Positions 1 to 8,538 of a stretch of 41,250 nt of DNA are shown in pieces. The notes under the pieces are model-generated. The model saw nothing but the letters and a program-made list of their open reading frames with translations, made no database searches and had not been told where the DNA came from. Made by a program: the position numbers and the translations under genes. Origin of the DNA: Bryobacterales bacterium (GTDB taxonomy: Bacteria; Acidobacteriota; Terriglobia; Bryobacterales; UBA6623); assembly GCA_022823865.1 (NCBI GenBank), contig JAJEHF010000202.1, positions 1 through 41,250 on the forward strand, in the 5' to 3' direction. Position 1 is the first letter of the stretch. Each line of letters starts with the position of its first letter.

Positions 1-1
1 C

Positions 2-79
2 GTGCCGGAGGCCAACCGGCATTTCGCGGCACGCCCGCAGGAGGCTCTCGACTTGCTGCTGCAAGCGCCCTCGCCTTAG
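2..79 (+). CDS. C-terminal tail of a gene cut by the window start
   Basis: The first 78 bases read open in one frame and close with TAG, giving 25 residues that end in LDLLLQAPSP. The codons are GC-rich at third positions like the real genes downstream, and about 850 bases without a convincing gene follow. This fits the last residues of a protein encoded to the left of the window. Too little is present to assign a family. It could also be a chance open frame, since no start or domain is visible. Confidence 0.35.
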   Translation: MPEANRHFAARPQEALDLLLQAPSP

Positions 80-928
80 CCCATGCGAGCGTCCCGCCAG
101 CCTGCCCGGCAACGCCTTGCGAGGCGTCATGGCCCCGCTGCGCCGACACTGTCCAGTGCCCCCTCGCGGGCGCTGCGAAGAGCGGCCCAGCGCCCTTCGA
201 GCAGGCCCTTGCAACTCCAGCGACAGGCTGCCCTAGTTGCACGAGCAACGATCCGATCCCATCAGACGAGTCACGTATCGACAAAAAAATGTACCTGAGG
301 GCAGGGCGGGCCTTGGTTCGTAAGGTTGGGGCCGGAAGACCAAGCTAGGCTGATCCGTTTCCGCAGCAGACTTCCCACTCCAGAATGTCCGAAGCGTGAA
401 CGGCTGGAATCAGCTTGCTCGGCCGACAGAGAATGTTGCCACAGCCGATGCTTCGGCAAAACGGCTCCCGGGGACGATCTCGGGAAATCGCCTCTTGGTT
501 CCCCCTTCTTTAGCGCGAGGCGAGGCGTCTGTGCGCTCGGCTTGCATGCGCTGCCGACAGACTTGGCCGCTGACTTCGATGAGTTCGGCGACCAACGAGC
601 CGGGGCGCGGGTCGCCGAGATTAGCCAGTTGCTGGAGGAGCAGCTGGCGCCGGACGGCAGGGGAACTGGGGGTGCAGTGAAGGTCGGGCATGGGGCGGGA
701 ACCTGAAAGTACTACAAACTTCCAGACTCTCAAGGAGAAGCAAGAACCTTGAGAAATCAAGGCGTATTCGTGCCAACCACCGAGAATCGATCCGTTTCGA
801 CGCCGGTCTCAACACCATGTCTTGGACCCTTGGGCAGGAGCTACGATTTGCCTTGCTAGTGACGGCCTAGTATCCTCAGAGCATGCCGCAGCCAGCGGAT
901 TTCGGTCCGCCGCGCCAAGGAGACTCGC
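80..928. other. gene-poor intergenic stretch
   Basis: About 850 bases separate the left-edge fragment from the slipin gene. The short open frames here have composition and residue content unlike real proteins. The only recognisable content is a degenerate DUF6788-like reading frame on the minus strand (410-691) and a possible -10 box, TAGTAT at 868-873, upstream of the slipin gene. No tRNA, inverted-repeat pair or hairpin with a T-run was seen. Confidence 0.5.
410..691 (-). pseudogene. degenerate DUF6788-like relic
   Basis: A 93-codon minus-strand frame starting ATG at 691 contains the stretch RRQLLLQQLANLGDPRPGSL followed closely by VSGQVCRQ. Small DUF6788 proteins, often found beside integrases or transposases, have a similar plan: a charged helix, a GD-R-GSLV turn and then a CGKPxCxC cysteine cluster. 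Here only one cysteine of that cluster survives, and the remainder (residues 45-93) looks like noise. I read it as the remains of such a gene, possibly left by a past mobile element. The resemblance rests on one short block, so chance similarity is possible. No transposase remnant was found next to it. Confidence 0.3.
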
Positions 929-1705
929 ATGAATTTCAGCCTGTTCCTGATAGGAATCGTTGCCCTCTACTTGATCAACTGCATCAAGATTCTCACCGAA
1001 TACGAGCGTGGCGTAATCTTTCGGCTCGGACGCCTTCTGCCTCAGCCCAAGGGGCCCGGGATCATCTTCGTGTTCCGCCCCCTAGACCGGATGGTGCGCA
1101 TCCCGTTACGAGTGGAAACTCTGGAAGTGCCGTCCCAAGATGTGGTGACGCGTGACAACGTCACGGTCAAGGTCAGCGCAGTGGTCTTCTTCCGGGTCAT
1201 GGACCCCACCAAGGCTGTGGTGGAGGTAGCGCACTACATTCACGCCACTTCTCAGCTGGCGCAGACGCGACTTCGTTCAGTCTTGGGCGAAGCCGAGCTG
1301 GACGAGTTGCTGAGCCAGCGAGAGAATCTCAATGCGCGCCTGCAGTCGACGCTAGACGAGCAAACCGGCACGTGGGGCATCAAGGTCCAAGCCGTCGAGG
1401 TTAAGCACGTGGACCTGCCAGAGCAGATGATTCGGGCAATCGCGCGGCAGGCCGAAGCCGAGCGCGAGCGCCGCGCCAAGGTCATCCATGCGGACGGCGA
1501 GTTGCAGGCCGCCACCAAGTTGACCGAAGCCGCTGGCAAGCTCAGCGACCAGCCGGCCTCGATCACTCTGAGGTACCTGCAGACCCTGACCGAGATCGGC
1601 ACCGAGAAGAACAGCACCATCGTGCTGCCGCTTCCGGTAGACCTCTTCCACGGCTTGTCCAAGTGGACCGCCAGCATGGGCAACGGCGACGACCAGCAGG
1701 GCTGA
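929..1705 (+). CDS. slipin / stomatin-like SPFH membrane protein
   Basis: This is a 258-residue SPFH-domain protein. A single N-terminal hydrophobic segment (about residues 3-19) is followed at once by the stomatin signature region ILTEYERGVIFRLGRL, then the band-7 core with VPSQDVVTRDNVTVKVSAVV and the charged helix RQAEAERERRAKV (about 168-182). Slipins are monotopic inner-membrane proteins that oligomerise into membrane scaffolds and often modulate a partner protease or channel. No NfeD-type protease partner lies beside it here. The start is well supported: AAGGAG at 917-922 sits six bases before ATG. A weak -10 (TAGTAT, 868-873) precedes it. Family assignment is confident; the cellular role is not. 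Confidence 0.93.
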   Translation: MNFSLFLIGIVALYLINCIKILTEYERGVIFRLGRLLPQPKGPGIIFVFRPLDRMVRIPLRVETLEVPSQDVVTRDNVTVKVSAVVFFRVMDPTKAVVEVAHYIHATSQLAQTRLRSVLGEAELDELLSQRENLNARLQSTLDEQTGTWGIKVQAVEVKHVDLPEQMIRAIARQAEAERERRAKVIHADGELQAATKLTEAAGKLSDQPASITLRYLQTLTEIGTEKNSTIVLPLPVDLFHGLSKWTASMGNGDDQQG

Positions 1706-2067
1706 GCGGAAACCGACACCGACAGGCTTCGGATAGCTTCGGCGCACTCTTTCCCCTACTCAGCGCTGCGTTGAGCGCGCCGCCCAAGGCCAAGGGGCGC
1801 TCTTCGGTGCCAGCGGCGTTCCGGAGGCAGGGTTTCGCGAGGGCGGGCTCGCCGCCTCCCCGACCGGTCCGGTCACCTCTTGCGACGGCTGCGAGAGCCC
1901 CACATCACCTTCGGACTCGCGAAACTGCGGAGTTGGATTGCTCCGCTCTTGCTGTCGTGGCGCGCCGGGCTTCGACCGCCAGTTGCCGATTGCGTCACAG
2001 ACCGGAGATTTTGGTCCGCTTCGGCACAATTTGGATGAAAATGTTTTGTGATTCGCTACAATTGAGT
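1706..2067 (+). other. intergenic region with a terminator-like hairpin
   Basis: These 362 bases lie between the slipin stop and the SPOR-protein start. The SPOR reading frame stays open upstream across this stretch, but its translation is arginine- and serine-rich with no domain, so I treat it as untranslated. GAGCGC at 1773-1778 pairs with GCGCTC at 1797-1802 and additional G-C pairs extend the stem inward with one mismatch. Only two T follow, so this is at best a weak intrinsic terminator for the slipin gene. TACAAT near the right end is listed separately. Confidence 0.4.
2057..2062 (+). promoter_or_regulatory. -10 box TACAAT, leaderless start predicted
   Basis: TACAAT matches the sigma-70 -10 consensus at five of six positions and ends only five bases before the ATG at 2068. 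Transcription starting 6-8 bases after the box would begin at or next to the start codon. No Shine-Dalgarno sequence is present. A -35 (TTGGAT, 2031-2036) would have an overlong 20-base spacer. Confidence 0.45.
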
Positions 2068-2772
2068 ATGGCTCGGAAACCTACGACCAAAGCCGCAGAC
2101 GAGATTGAAGTCGTCTTTGGCTTCAAGCAGGTCCTCGGGCTGATCCTGTTCAGCGTCGCCGCGCTCGGCTTTGCATTTGTCAGTGGAGTCGAGCACGGAC
2201 ACGAGCGAGCCCTGCGCGGCGATTCCAGCTTGCTGGCCTTCTTGGAGAACCAGGCCGACGCTCATACCGAGCCTGTGGCGATACCCGACATCCTGTTCGA
2301 ACAGCTGGAAGAAGAGCGCGCCAAGGTCAAGGCGGCAAGCGAGGCCGGGCAGTCCGCTGGCAGCGGCCAGCAGCGCCAACTCATCGAACGGGTCAAGCCC
2401 ACGGCCGCGGTCAAGCCCCGGCCGAGCCCTGAAGAGCCTTCGGCCGCTGACGCGCCCGCAGAGAAGCCGCCTTCTGACGACTTGCCCGCTGCGGACGAGT
2501 CGACAACAGCGGCGCGCGAGCCCGCGCCACGGCCCAAAGCTGGGCTAGGAAAGAAGTTGCACTATCAGGTGGCCGCCTTGAACTCGCGCAAGAACGCCAA
2601 GGGCTTGGTCGATTGGCTGCGTGCGCAAGGGTTTCCGGGGCACATCCAGCCGGCCGGCGACGACGGGCTCTATCGCGTCGTCGTCGGACCGTTTCCCACC
2701 GACAGGGAGGCCGAGTCGGCCAAGGTTCGGCTGGCGCAGGATGGCTTCGCCGTAATGGTGCGCAAGCTGTAG
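2068..2772 (+). CDS. SPOR-domain inner-membrane protein
   Basis: The 234-residue protein has a short cytoplasmic N-terminus, one transmembrane helix (about 18-40, with VLGLILFSVAALGFAF), a long Pro/Ala/Glu-rich periplasmic linker (about 90-155) and a C-terminal SPOR domain (about 162-234) containing YQVAALNSRKNA and YRVVVGPFPTDREAE. SPOR domains bind septal peptidoglycan stripped of stem peptides; this bitopic layout is that of FtsN/DedD-like division proteins or of SPOR proteins of unknown role. I chose the ATG at 2068 because it puts the membrane helix near the N-terminus and follows the -10 box at 2057-2062. ATG codons at 2035 and 2041 are in-frame alternatives. Confidence 0.85.
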   Translation: MARKPTTKAADEIEVVFGFKQVLGLILFSVAALGFAFVSGVEHGHERALRGDSSLLAFLENQADAHTEPVAIPDILFEQLEEERAKVKAASEAGQSAGSGQQRQLIERVKPTAAVKPRPSPEEPSAADAPAEKPPSDDLPAADESTTAAREPAPRPKAGLGKKLHYQVAALNSRKNAKGLVDWLRAQGFPGHIQPAGDDGLYRVVVGPFPTDREAESAKVRLAQDGFAVMVRKL

Positions 2773-2787
2773 GGAGTTCCCACCGCC

Positions 2788-3756
2788 TCAGGCCGCGCCC
2801 CAGCGCCGCTCTCCGGCGCTGCGCTCTAGCTCTTCCTGCTCACGGCGCAATTCTAGGAAGCTGGCGAGGCGGCCAGGATCGATCGATCCATCTTGCGCTG
2901 CGGCCTGGATGGAGCAGCCGGGCTCGCTCTCGTGGCGGCAGTCGCGGTAGTAGCAGTCCTGCCCTAGGCTTGAGATCTCGGGAAACACTTGGTCAACGAT
3001 CTCGGGACTGCTCCACGGATACAGCTCGCGGATGCCGGGCATGTCCATCAACAGGCAGCCCTTCGGATGCACCACCAGCTCGCGCCGAGTGGTCGTGTGC
3101 CGTCCCCGATTGTCTTGGCTTCTGACGCTCCCGGTCGTGAGGTGCTCCGACTGCAGCATCGCGTTGATCAGCGAAGACTTGCCCGCTCCGGATGGTCCCG
3201 CGAGCGCGATCGTGCCACGCTCCGGGAGCAGGTCCTCGAGGGTGCCCAAACCCTGGCCCGTCGTGGCACTGGTCGTGATCACCGGGTAGCGGGGATCCGC
3301 GTTGCGCAGCGTGCTGGCTGCTGCCTCGGAATTCGGGCACTCGTCTGCTTTGTTGAGCACGATCAATGGCGCGGCACCGCTGGCGAGCACGCTCGTTAGG
3401 TAGCGTTCGATCTGCCTAGGGCGCAGTTCCCGGTCAAGGGCCGCCACGATCACGGCGACATCGATGTTTGCCGCCAGGACTTGGCGCTTGGCGGCATGAC
3501 CTGGACGGTTACGAGCGAGCGCGTTGCGCCGCGCCAGGATCTTGGTAGCGATCCGTTTCTTCGGATTGAACAGTACCCAATCGCCGACCGCTGCCGCGCC
3601 AACGTTGCGCGGAAGGCTTACACGGACGGTCCGGTCCTCCGCGAATACATCGACCTTCCGCGCGGTCGCCAGCCGAACGCGGCCAGTCTCCGAGCTGGGC
3701 GGGCCGGGAAGCTGCCGCTGGAAGAACGGCTCCCAGCCGTAGGCGTCGAGGCTCAT
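2788..3756 (-). CDS. rsgA: ribosome biogenesis GTPase RsgA
   Basis: RsgA is a circularly permuted GTPase that helps mature the 30S ribosomal subunit. The 322-residue protein has the expected order: an N-terminal OB-fold region (about 25-95, with VGDWVLFNP), the G4 motif NKADE before the P-loop GPSGAGKSS, then the G3 motif DMPG, and a C-terminal zinc-binding region built around CYYRDCRH and a further Cys. The start is the ATG at 3756, which overlaps the folD stop by four bases (ATGA), so translation is probably coupled to folD. The open frame continues to 3876, but the added residues are folD sequence read in another frame. Confidence 0.95.
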   Translation of the reverse strand: MSLDAYGWEPFFQRQLPGPPSSETGRVRLATARKVDVFAEDRTVRVSLPRNVGAAAVGDWVLFNPKKRIATKILARRNALARNRPGHAAKRQVLAANIDVAVIVAALDRELRPRQIERYLTSVLASGAAPLIVLNKADECPNSEAAASTLRNADPRYPVITTSATTGQGLGTLEDLLPERGTIALAGPSGAGKSSLINAMLQSEHLTTGSVRSQDNRGRHTTTRRELVVHPKGCLLMDMPGIRELYPWSSPEIVDQVFPEISSLGQDCYYRDCRHESEPGCSIQAAAQDGSIDPGRLASFLELRREQEELERSAGERRWGAA

Positions 3757-4691
3757 GCCCGCATGGGTGCGTCGGCAGGGGTGCGCCGGCTGGCTGCGGC
3801 CAAGGTGTTGGACATCAACATCGCAATGGTCAGGGGCCCGACCCCGCCCGGCACCGGCGTGTAGGCAGAAGCGCACTGGGCGACGTCACCCGGATGAACG
3901 TCTCCTACAAGAGTGCTGCCACTCTTGTCGAATCCCTCCAGCCGCCGGGGGTCGTGCGCGAAGAGGCGATGTACCGTAGCGGCATCCTGCAAGCGGTTGA
4001 TCCCGACATCGAGCACCACTGCGCCGTCGCCGATGTGCTCCCGCGTCAGCATGGCCGGCCTTCCGGCTGCGGCCACTAGGATTTCGGCCCTCCGGCAAAC
4101 TGTGGGTAGGTCGGGAGTCCGAGAGTGACAGATGGTGACTGTGGCATGTTCGGCTAGCAGCAGCAATGCGGCCGGCTTGCCCACGATGTTGCTGCGACCG
4201 ACGACGACGGCATGGCGGCCCTTAATCTGAATCTGGCTGCGCTTGAGGATTTCTATGAGGCCGCGCGGTGTGCATGGTGCTAGGCAAGCCTGCCCGCTCG
4301 CCAGCTTGCCAACGTTGACGGGATGGAATCCGTCGACATCTTTCTCCGGGGAGACACACCCGAGCACGCGCTGGGCATCGATGTGGCCGGGCAGCGGCAG
4401 CTGAACCAAGATGCCGTCGATATCCTCGCGCCCGTTGAGGTCCTCCACCACTGCCACCAGCTCGGGGGTCGTGGTCTCTGCGGGCAGGCGCAGGGTCTCG
4501 GAGTGGGCCCCGATACGGTCGCAGGCGCGGATCTTGTTTCGGACGTAGATCTTGGAAGCCGGGTCCTCGCCGACCAGAACGGCGGCAAGGCCGGGACGGA
4601 TGCCGTAATGCGCAGCTTGCTCGACCCGTGAAGCCAACTCCGCTAGGACGCTGTCGCGGATTGCCTTGCCATCCAGAATGCGCGCGACCAT
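3753..4691 (-). CDS. folD: FolD bifunctional methylenetetrahydrofolate dehydrogenase/cyclohydrolase
   Basis: FolD interconverts 5,10-methylene-, 5,10-methenyl- and 10-formyl-tetrahydrofolate using NADP, supplying one-carbon units for purines and initiator tRNA. The 312-residue protein carries the family signatures: YVRNKIRACDRIGA (catalytic Lys at about 53), DGILVQLPLP, PCTPRG, the dinucleotide-binding VVGRSNIVGKP, and PVPGGVGPLT near residue 279. It is slightly longer than the usual 280-300 because of a short C-terminal tail. The ATG at 4691 gives the canonical N-terminus. Upstream on the minus strand a TAAGAT hexamer lies 12 bases before the start. It is the first gene of a folD-rsgA unit. 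Confidence 0.96.
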   Translation of the reverse strand: MVARILDGKAIRDSVLAELASRVEQAAHYGIRPGLAAVLVGEDPASKIYVRNKIRACDRIGAHSETLRLPAETTTPELVAVVEDLNGREDIDGILVQLPLPGHIDAQRVLGCVSPEKDVDGFHPVNVGKLASGQACLAPCTPRGLIEILKRSQIQIKGRHAVVVGRSNIVGKPAALLLLAEHATVTICHSRTPDLPTVCRRAEILVAAAGRPAMLTREHIGDGAVVLDVGINRLQDAATVHRLFAHDPRRLEGFDKSGSTLVGDVHPGDVAQCASAYTPVPGGVGPLTIAMLMSNTLAAASRRTPADAPMRA

Positions 4692-5175
4692 GCCGAAAAG
4701 GGAATCTTATCAGACCGTGTCGGCTATACGGTGGCGGGGGATCGAGTAGCTTGGCCCCCTTGGCACCATAGGCATGCACTTGTCCGCCATCCAGAAGGGC
4801 GGTCCTTGCATGAACTGCGTTGCGAACTGGGGAATCACGCAGGAGGATCCCCGGGGCTCAATCTTGCTTTTCGCGCGGGTGTCCGGCAGAATCACGCGGC
4901 GGCTTGCGGTCTTCGTACAGGTTGACGAGAGCTCCTTGGACTGGAACCGAGAGATCGGTTGGACTCAAACTGCGAAGACGTGCTGCATGCCCGGCGCTGT
5001 GGGCACAACGGCGGTCAATGCCACGAGGTTGCGCGGCAGCCGAGTCAGCGCACTCTCGGCCACAAACCTCCTTCATGATTTGGTCAGCTGGGATCGTTGA
5101 GCATATTCGACTGAGGTGGTCGAGGCGGTCTGGGAGTGGCCATCGCCGCCGCACACAAGGTGAGGTCAGATTCCT
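4692..5175. other. gene-free flank between folD and the restriction gene
   Basis: These 484 bases hold no frame with recognisable protein features. The part next to folD must carry its promoter. The rest contains no tRNA-like fold, no insertion-sequence ends and no obvious direct repeat shared with the other flank of the restriction-modification pair by eye. It is the left edge of what looks like an acquired island. Confidence 0.4.
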
Positions 5176-6408
5176 TCAGTTGGGGCTATGGGCTAGTTCG
5201 CGGACTTCCGCAATAAACTCGCCCAAGGTCTGAATTTCAGTTCGAACGCGACTTGGGAAGCGACTCTTCAACGGTGCCGGAACAACGAGTTTGACACCGG
5301 ACTCGGCCATCTCCTTGTATTGCGATTCCGAAACGCCCTCCTGAACGGTCAGCAGATGCGTCCGCGAGAGCTTTCGGTCAGCCTCGTTCAAGACCTGTCT
5401 CCAGCGGTCCCGACAAGTTGTCTTTACTGCAAGCATGCGGAGCCGAGCGTCAGGAAAGCTCGGGTCTAGATATGCGGCTTCCGAGGGAAACACGAAATCC
5501 GGCCTCCGGCCCCGGGGGGTCACTATTTGGTGCGCGAAGTGCTGATTCTCCAGCAGGCCCTCTTCCTTGAAAATCTCCCGAGCATGGATCTCAAGTGAGC
5601 GTCCCGATCGAGCCTTGCGGCGCTGCAAGATCGATTGCGCTAGGTTCAGGAATGCATCCATGTCCTCGAATCCCTGCCTGATCTTTGGCAGTTCCACGGC
5701 TTCCTCGACGCTGCGGTACAACTCGTACTCGCATTCGCGGCGCTTGATGAGCCTCCCGTCCGGAGGAAGCGAGCTATACGTCTTCAAATCCCACGACTTC
5801 TGGGCCAGTTCCGTGCCCGAAGGGTATTCTTCCAGCCATTGCGAAGGGATCTCGCTCGGATCAAGCCAACAGTCCTTACGAAACTTCTTGGCAGCGAAAT
5901 CAGAATCCGTGTCCGGGTGCGGAACTAGTAGCGTGCTGGTGCCTGGCTCAACCGGGCCGATCCGGCTTTCCATCAGTTCCTCGTCCGATTCATTCCGACA
6001 GACCCAGACGTTGCACTGTGGCTCGCTGACTGGAGTGGCTTCCGAGAACGCGAAAACGACCACTGCCCCCGTGCTCTCCGGATCCAGTAGGGCCGAGGCA
6101 TGACCGCCCAAGCCAGTTATCCGCGTTTCGTCTCTTGTTCCAGAGCGAAACCTGTTGTTGTACCAGACAGCCCGCACCCGACGGTGATCGTCGTGAGAGT
6201 CGATATAGAGGTCAAGCCAAGTGTCCGGATTCACTGCATCCGGCCTGTCTAGGGCAGGGAACAAGCCGAACAGGAATCGCTTCGGCAAGTAAGGGCCTGC
6301 CTGGTGAGTCCCGTTAGCGAGCGTGTCGTTCCCGGATAATCGCTTTACGTACCAGTGCATACCCCGACGCGAGTGGCCATCGAGCCATTCCTGCAGATCA
6401 ATCGGCAT
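5176..6408 (-). CDS. EcoRII-type type II (IIE) restriction endonuclease
   Basis: The 410-residue protein matches the two-domain plan of R.EcoRII: an N-terminal effector DNA-binding domain (about 1-180) and a C-terminal nuclease domain (about 235-405). The nuclease core is clear: SLEIHAREIF, RRPDFVFPSEAAYLDPSFP (the PD of the PD..K site at about 303), RMLAVKTTCRDRWRQVLNEA (Lys near 328), and LLTVQEGVSESQYKEM. R.EcoRII cuts before CCWGG and needs a second site as allosteric effector; the same specificity here is inferred from similarity. A GGAGGG Shine-Dalgarno lies eight bases before the ATG. It follows its methyltransferase on the same strand after 115 bases. Base composition is visibly less GC-rich than the neighbours, suggesting transfer. 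Confidence 0.92.
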   Translation of the reverse strand: MPIDLQEWLDGHSRRGMHWYVKRLSGNDTLANGTHQAGPYLPKRFLFGLFPALDRPDAVNPDTWLDLYIDSHDDHRRVRAVWYNNRFRSGTRDETRITGLGGHASALLDPESTGAVVVFAFSEATPVSEPQCNVWVCRNESDEELMESRIGPVEPGTSTLLVPHPDTDSDFAAKKFRKDCWLDPSEIPSQWLEEYPSGTELAQKSWDLKTYSSLPPDGRLIKRRECEYELYRSVEEAVELPKIRQGFEDMDAFLNLAQSILQRRKARSGRSLEIHAREIFKEEGLLENQHFAHQIVTPRGRRPDFVFPSEAAYLDPSFPDARLRMLAVKTTCRDRWRQVLNEADRKLSRTHLLTVQEGVSESQYKEMAESGVKLVVPAPLKSRFPSRVRTEIQTLGEFIAEVRELAHSPN

Positions 6409-6523
6409 CGGAAGAACCCTCCATCGATTTGCGCTTGCTATCTCGAGACCACCAGAACGCGTCTCGCCTCATCCAACGGCACGCTAGAAGCGATCCAGCT
6501 GCCGACTGCCGGGCATATCAACA

Positions 6524-7795
6524 TCAGCCATGGAGCGGAAGCCTTTGCTGGCGGAAAGCGACACCTGCAGGCTCCGGTATCTCAAGCCACGGGGCCATCA
6601 GGCGGGCGACCGCCGCGACGCACGGTACAACGACGGAATTGCCGAACTGGCGGTAGGCCTGTGTGTCCGACACAGGAATGGTGAACTCGCGACCGCCCGG
6701 GCTATCGAAGCCCATCAGGCGCGCACATTCTCTCGGAGTCAGTCTACGAGGATTTCCTAGCTTCTGCGCTACCAGAATCTCGGAACCGTCCTTGTGGTAT
6801 CGAGCGGAGAGTGTTCGCGACACGTCCTCCCGACCGACCAAGCCGAACCCGAACCCGTTTCCGGCAGCCCTGTGCTTCTCGGCATAGGACTGAAGATAGC
6901 TCCACAGGTGATCCGACAACGTGTATTTGTCTGCGACTCTTGCTTCCGGTCCCACCGTATACGGTTCCTCCGAATCTTCGGACCCATCCTCAGGGTGGAG
7001 CACTGCCCCCAGATTTGGCCCATTGATCACGCTTGGGACCTCAAGTTCATCGAAGTCGAAGCCGTTTGGCTCTCGGAATCCGACGACGAAGATCCGCTCC
7101 CGGTGCTGAGGCACCCACGATCGCGCATCCAAGACCTTCCAGTAGACCCGATAGCGAAGATCCTCGGTCAGGGTCCGGTGGATCACCTGAAACGTTCTAC
7201 CTTTGTCATGGTTGACAAGATTCTTCACATTCTCGAGCACAAATGCGCGAGGACGATGCGCTTCAATGATCCGGGCCACATCAAAGAACAACGTCCCTTG
7301 TGCCTCGCAGCGAAAACCGTGAGGCTTGTTTAGGGCATTCTTCTTGGAGACTCCCGCGATTGAGAATGGCTGGCACGGAAAGCCGGCGAGTAGAACATCG
7401 TGCTCAGGGATATCATTGACATCGACCTGGGTGATGTCGCCATCGATCTCATGCTCGCAGCGATAGTTGGCAAGATAGGTGACCTTCGAAAACTTGTTCC
7501 ACTCGCTTGTGTAGACACACTTCCCTCCGAGAGGCTCGAATCCTCGCCGTAGACCCCCTATGCCTGCGAACAGGTCGATGAATCGAAACGTCTCGAGTTC
7601 TTGGCCAATAGAGCGAACGCTATCAACCACGCTACGAAGGTAGTGAAGTGCGGCCGTGCGGGGCACACCCTCACCACGGTCCCAGCGATAGATGGTTCGG
7701 GCGGAAAACCCGAGGCGATCTGCGAGTTCGTCAATCGACAGATTAGCTCGCCTTCGCAGTTGGGAAAAGTCGGAACTGTGCGAGTGAGATTCCAT
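6524..7795 (-). CDS. DNA cytosine-5 methyltransferase with N-terminal HTH (EcoRII/Dcm-like)
   Basis: This enzyme transfers a methyl group from S-adenosylmethionine to cytosine C5 and would protect the host from the adjacent nuclease. In the 423-residue product an HTH domain occupies about 10-50 (ELADRLGFSARTIYRW). The ordered m5C motifs follow: I (FIDLFAGIGG, about 71), IV (GFPCQPFS, catalytic Cys about 141), VI (ENVKNL), VIII (QHRERIFVVG), IX (RRLTPRECARLMGF) and X (QFGNSVVVP). I chose ATG 7795 because a consensus promoter places transcription downstream of the earlier in-frame ATGs at 7825 and 7846. M.EcoRII uses its N-terminal domain to repress its own promoter; the same may hold here. Composition is lower in GC than the neighbours. 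Confidence 0.93.
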   Translation of the reverse strand: MESHSHSSDFSQLRRRANLSIDELADRLGFSARTIYRWDRGEGVPRTAALHYLRSVVDSVRSIGQELETFRFIDLFAGIGGLRRGFEPLGGKCVYTSEWNKFSKVTYLANYRCEHEIDGDITQVDVNDIPEHDVLLAGFPCQPFSIAGVSKKNALNKPHGFRCEAQGTLFFDVARIIEAHRPRAFVLENVKNLVNHDKGRTFQVIHRTLTEDLRYRVYWKVLDARSWVPQHRERIFVVGFREPNGFDFDELEVPSVINGPNLGAVLHPEDGSEDSEEPYTVGPEARVADKYTLSDHLWSYLQSYAEKHRAAGNGFGFGLVGREDVSRTLSARYHKDGSEILVAQKLGNPRRLTPRECARLMGFDSPGGREFTIPVSDTQAYRQFGNSVVVPCVAAVARLMAPWLEIPEPAGVAFRQQRLPLHG

Positions 7796-7824
7796 GATCG
7801 AGCCACGCTCTGGGTATATTCTTG

Positions 7825-7853
7825 ACATTACGGCAATTGTTGTCACGTGTCAA
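7825..7853 (-). promoter_or_regulatory. consensus sigma-70 promoter of the methyltransferase gene
   Basis: Read on the minus strand, a perfect -35 TTGACA (7848-7853) is followed by a 17-base spacer and TAATGT (7825-7830). Transcription would start near 7818, leaving a leader of about 22 bases before ATG 7795. An inverted pair, CTTGACA at 7821-7827 and TGTCAAG at 7848-7854, covers both hexamers and could be an operator for the methyltransferase HTH domain. The promoter is seen; the autoregulation is inferred from EcoRII. Confidence 0.65.
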
Positions 7854-8529
7854 GTGTTTTGTCGGTATGGTGAGAAAATATCAGACAAGGCGATGAAATT
7901 ACGTAACTGCAACACTCTTCTGTAGATTAGGCGAATGGGGATACGCTGAACTGAGGTGACGACAACATGCAGTGCCCCTCCGTAATCTTCATTCGGTTGC
8001 GCGCAAGGTGCTGCTCTCCGGGTGCCCGCGTTGCTGGTCCGACAGAAATCATGTCCGAGCTTACCGACCCACAAGCGTTGCAGTCGGCAGGGATCGACAC
8101 CCAAAGCTATGGCCGGGATCGCCAAGGCTAGGCGACCGAGCCCAATCCATTCTCGACGAGCCCTGTCAGCCGATTGAGGGAAGCGGAGCACCGCCGACAA
8201 TGGTGACGCTTCCATGGTGTCGCAACGCTCGCCCTCACGCCGAGGGTGGGGCAAGAAGCTTGGGTTCGCGTCCTCGGAATCCAGAGTCTACAGAAACCAC
8301 ACGTCGCTTTGCAGATCAGCTTCGGAATACCGCGAAGCTATCACGCGGGCGGTGGTGTTAGTGCTTCGCACCATCACGAGCGGTGTTGCAACCGAAGCAT
8401 GCGGAACAGGCCGTCGGACTCTACGAGCGAGAACGGCCGGAGCGGTGCAGACACCGCCTTGGACGGCGTGAGCGCATTCTGCCCCACAGCGAGAATTCTG
8501 TCCAATTCGGGAGCGTTCCTGTGGTCTTC

Positions 8530-8538
8530 TGGTAATAG
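8530..8538 (+). promoter_or_regulatory. extended -10 promoter of the Anbu cluster (candidate)
   Basis: TGGTAATAG fits an extended -10 element (TGn followed by TAATAG at 8533-8538). Initiation near 8545 would place the first ATG, at 8550, almost at the 5' end of the transcript. No good -35 is visible. This is the only promoter-like sequence I see close upstream of the cluster. Confidence 0.35.

Noticed and set aside
326..706. 126-codon plus-strand frame in the left gap
   Set aside because: Composition is scrambled, no domain is visible, and it overlaps the better-supported minus-strand relic.
1773..1802. Intrinsic terminator after the slipin gene
   Set aside because: The stem is imperfect and lacks a T-run, so I mention it within the intergenic entry rather than as a separate terminator.
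4774..5100. 108-codon plus-strand frame between folD and the nuclease
   Set aside because: No ribosome-binding site, no recognisable motif, and overlapping frames on other strands of equal quality.
7850..8254. 134-codon minus-strand frame upstream of the methyltransferase
   Set aside because: It runs through the methyltransferase promoter, has no domain and no start signal.
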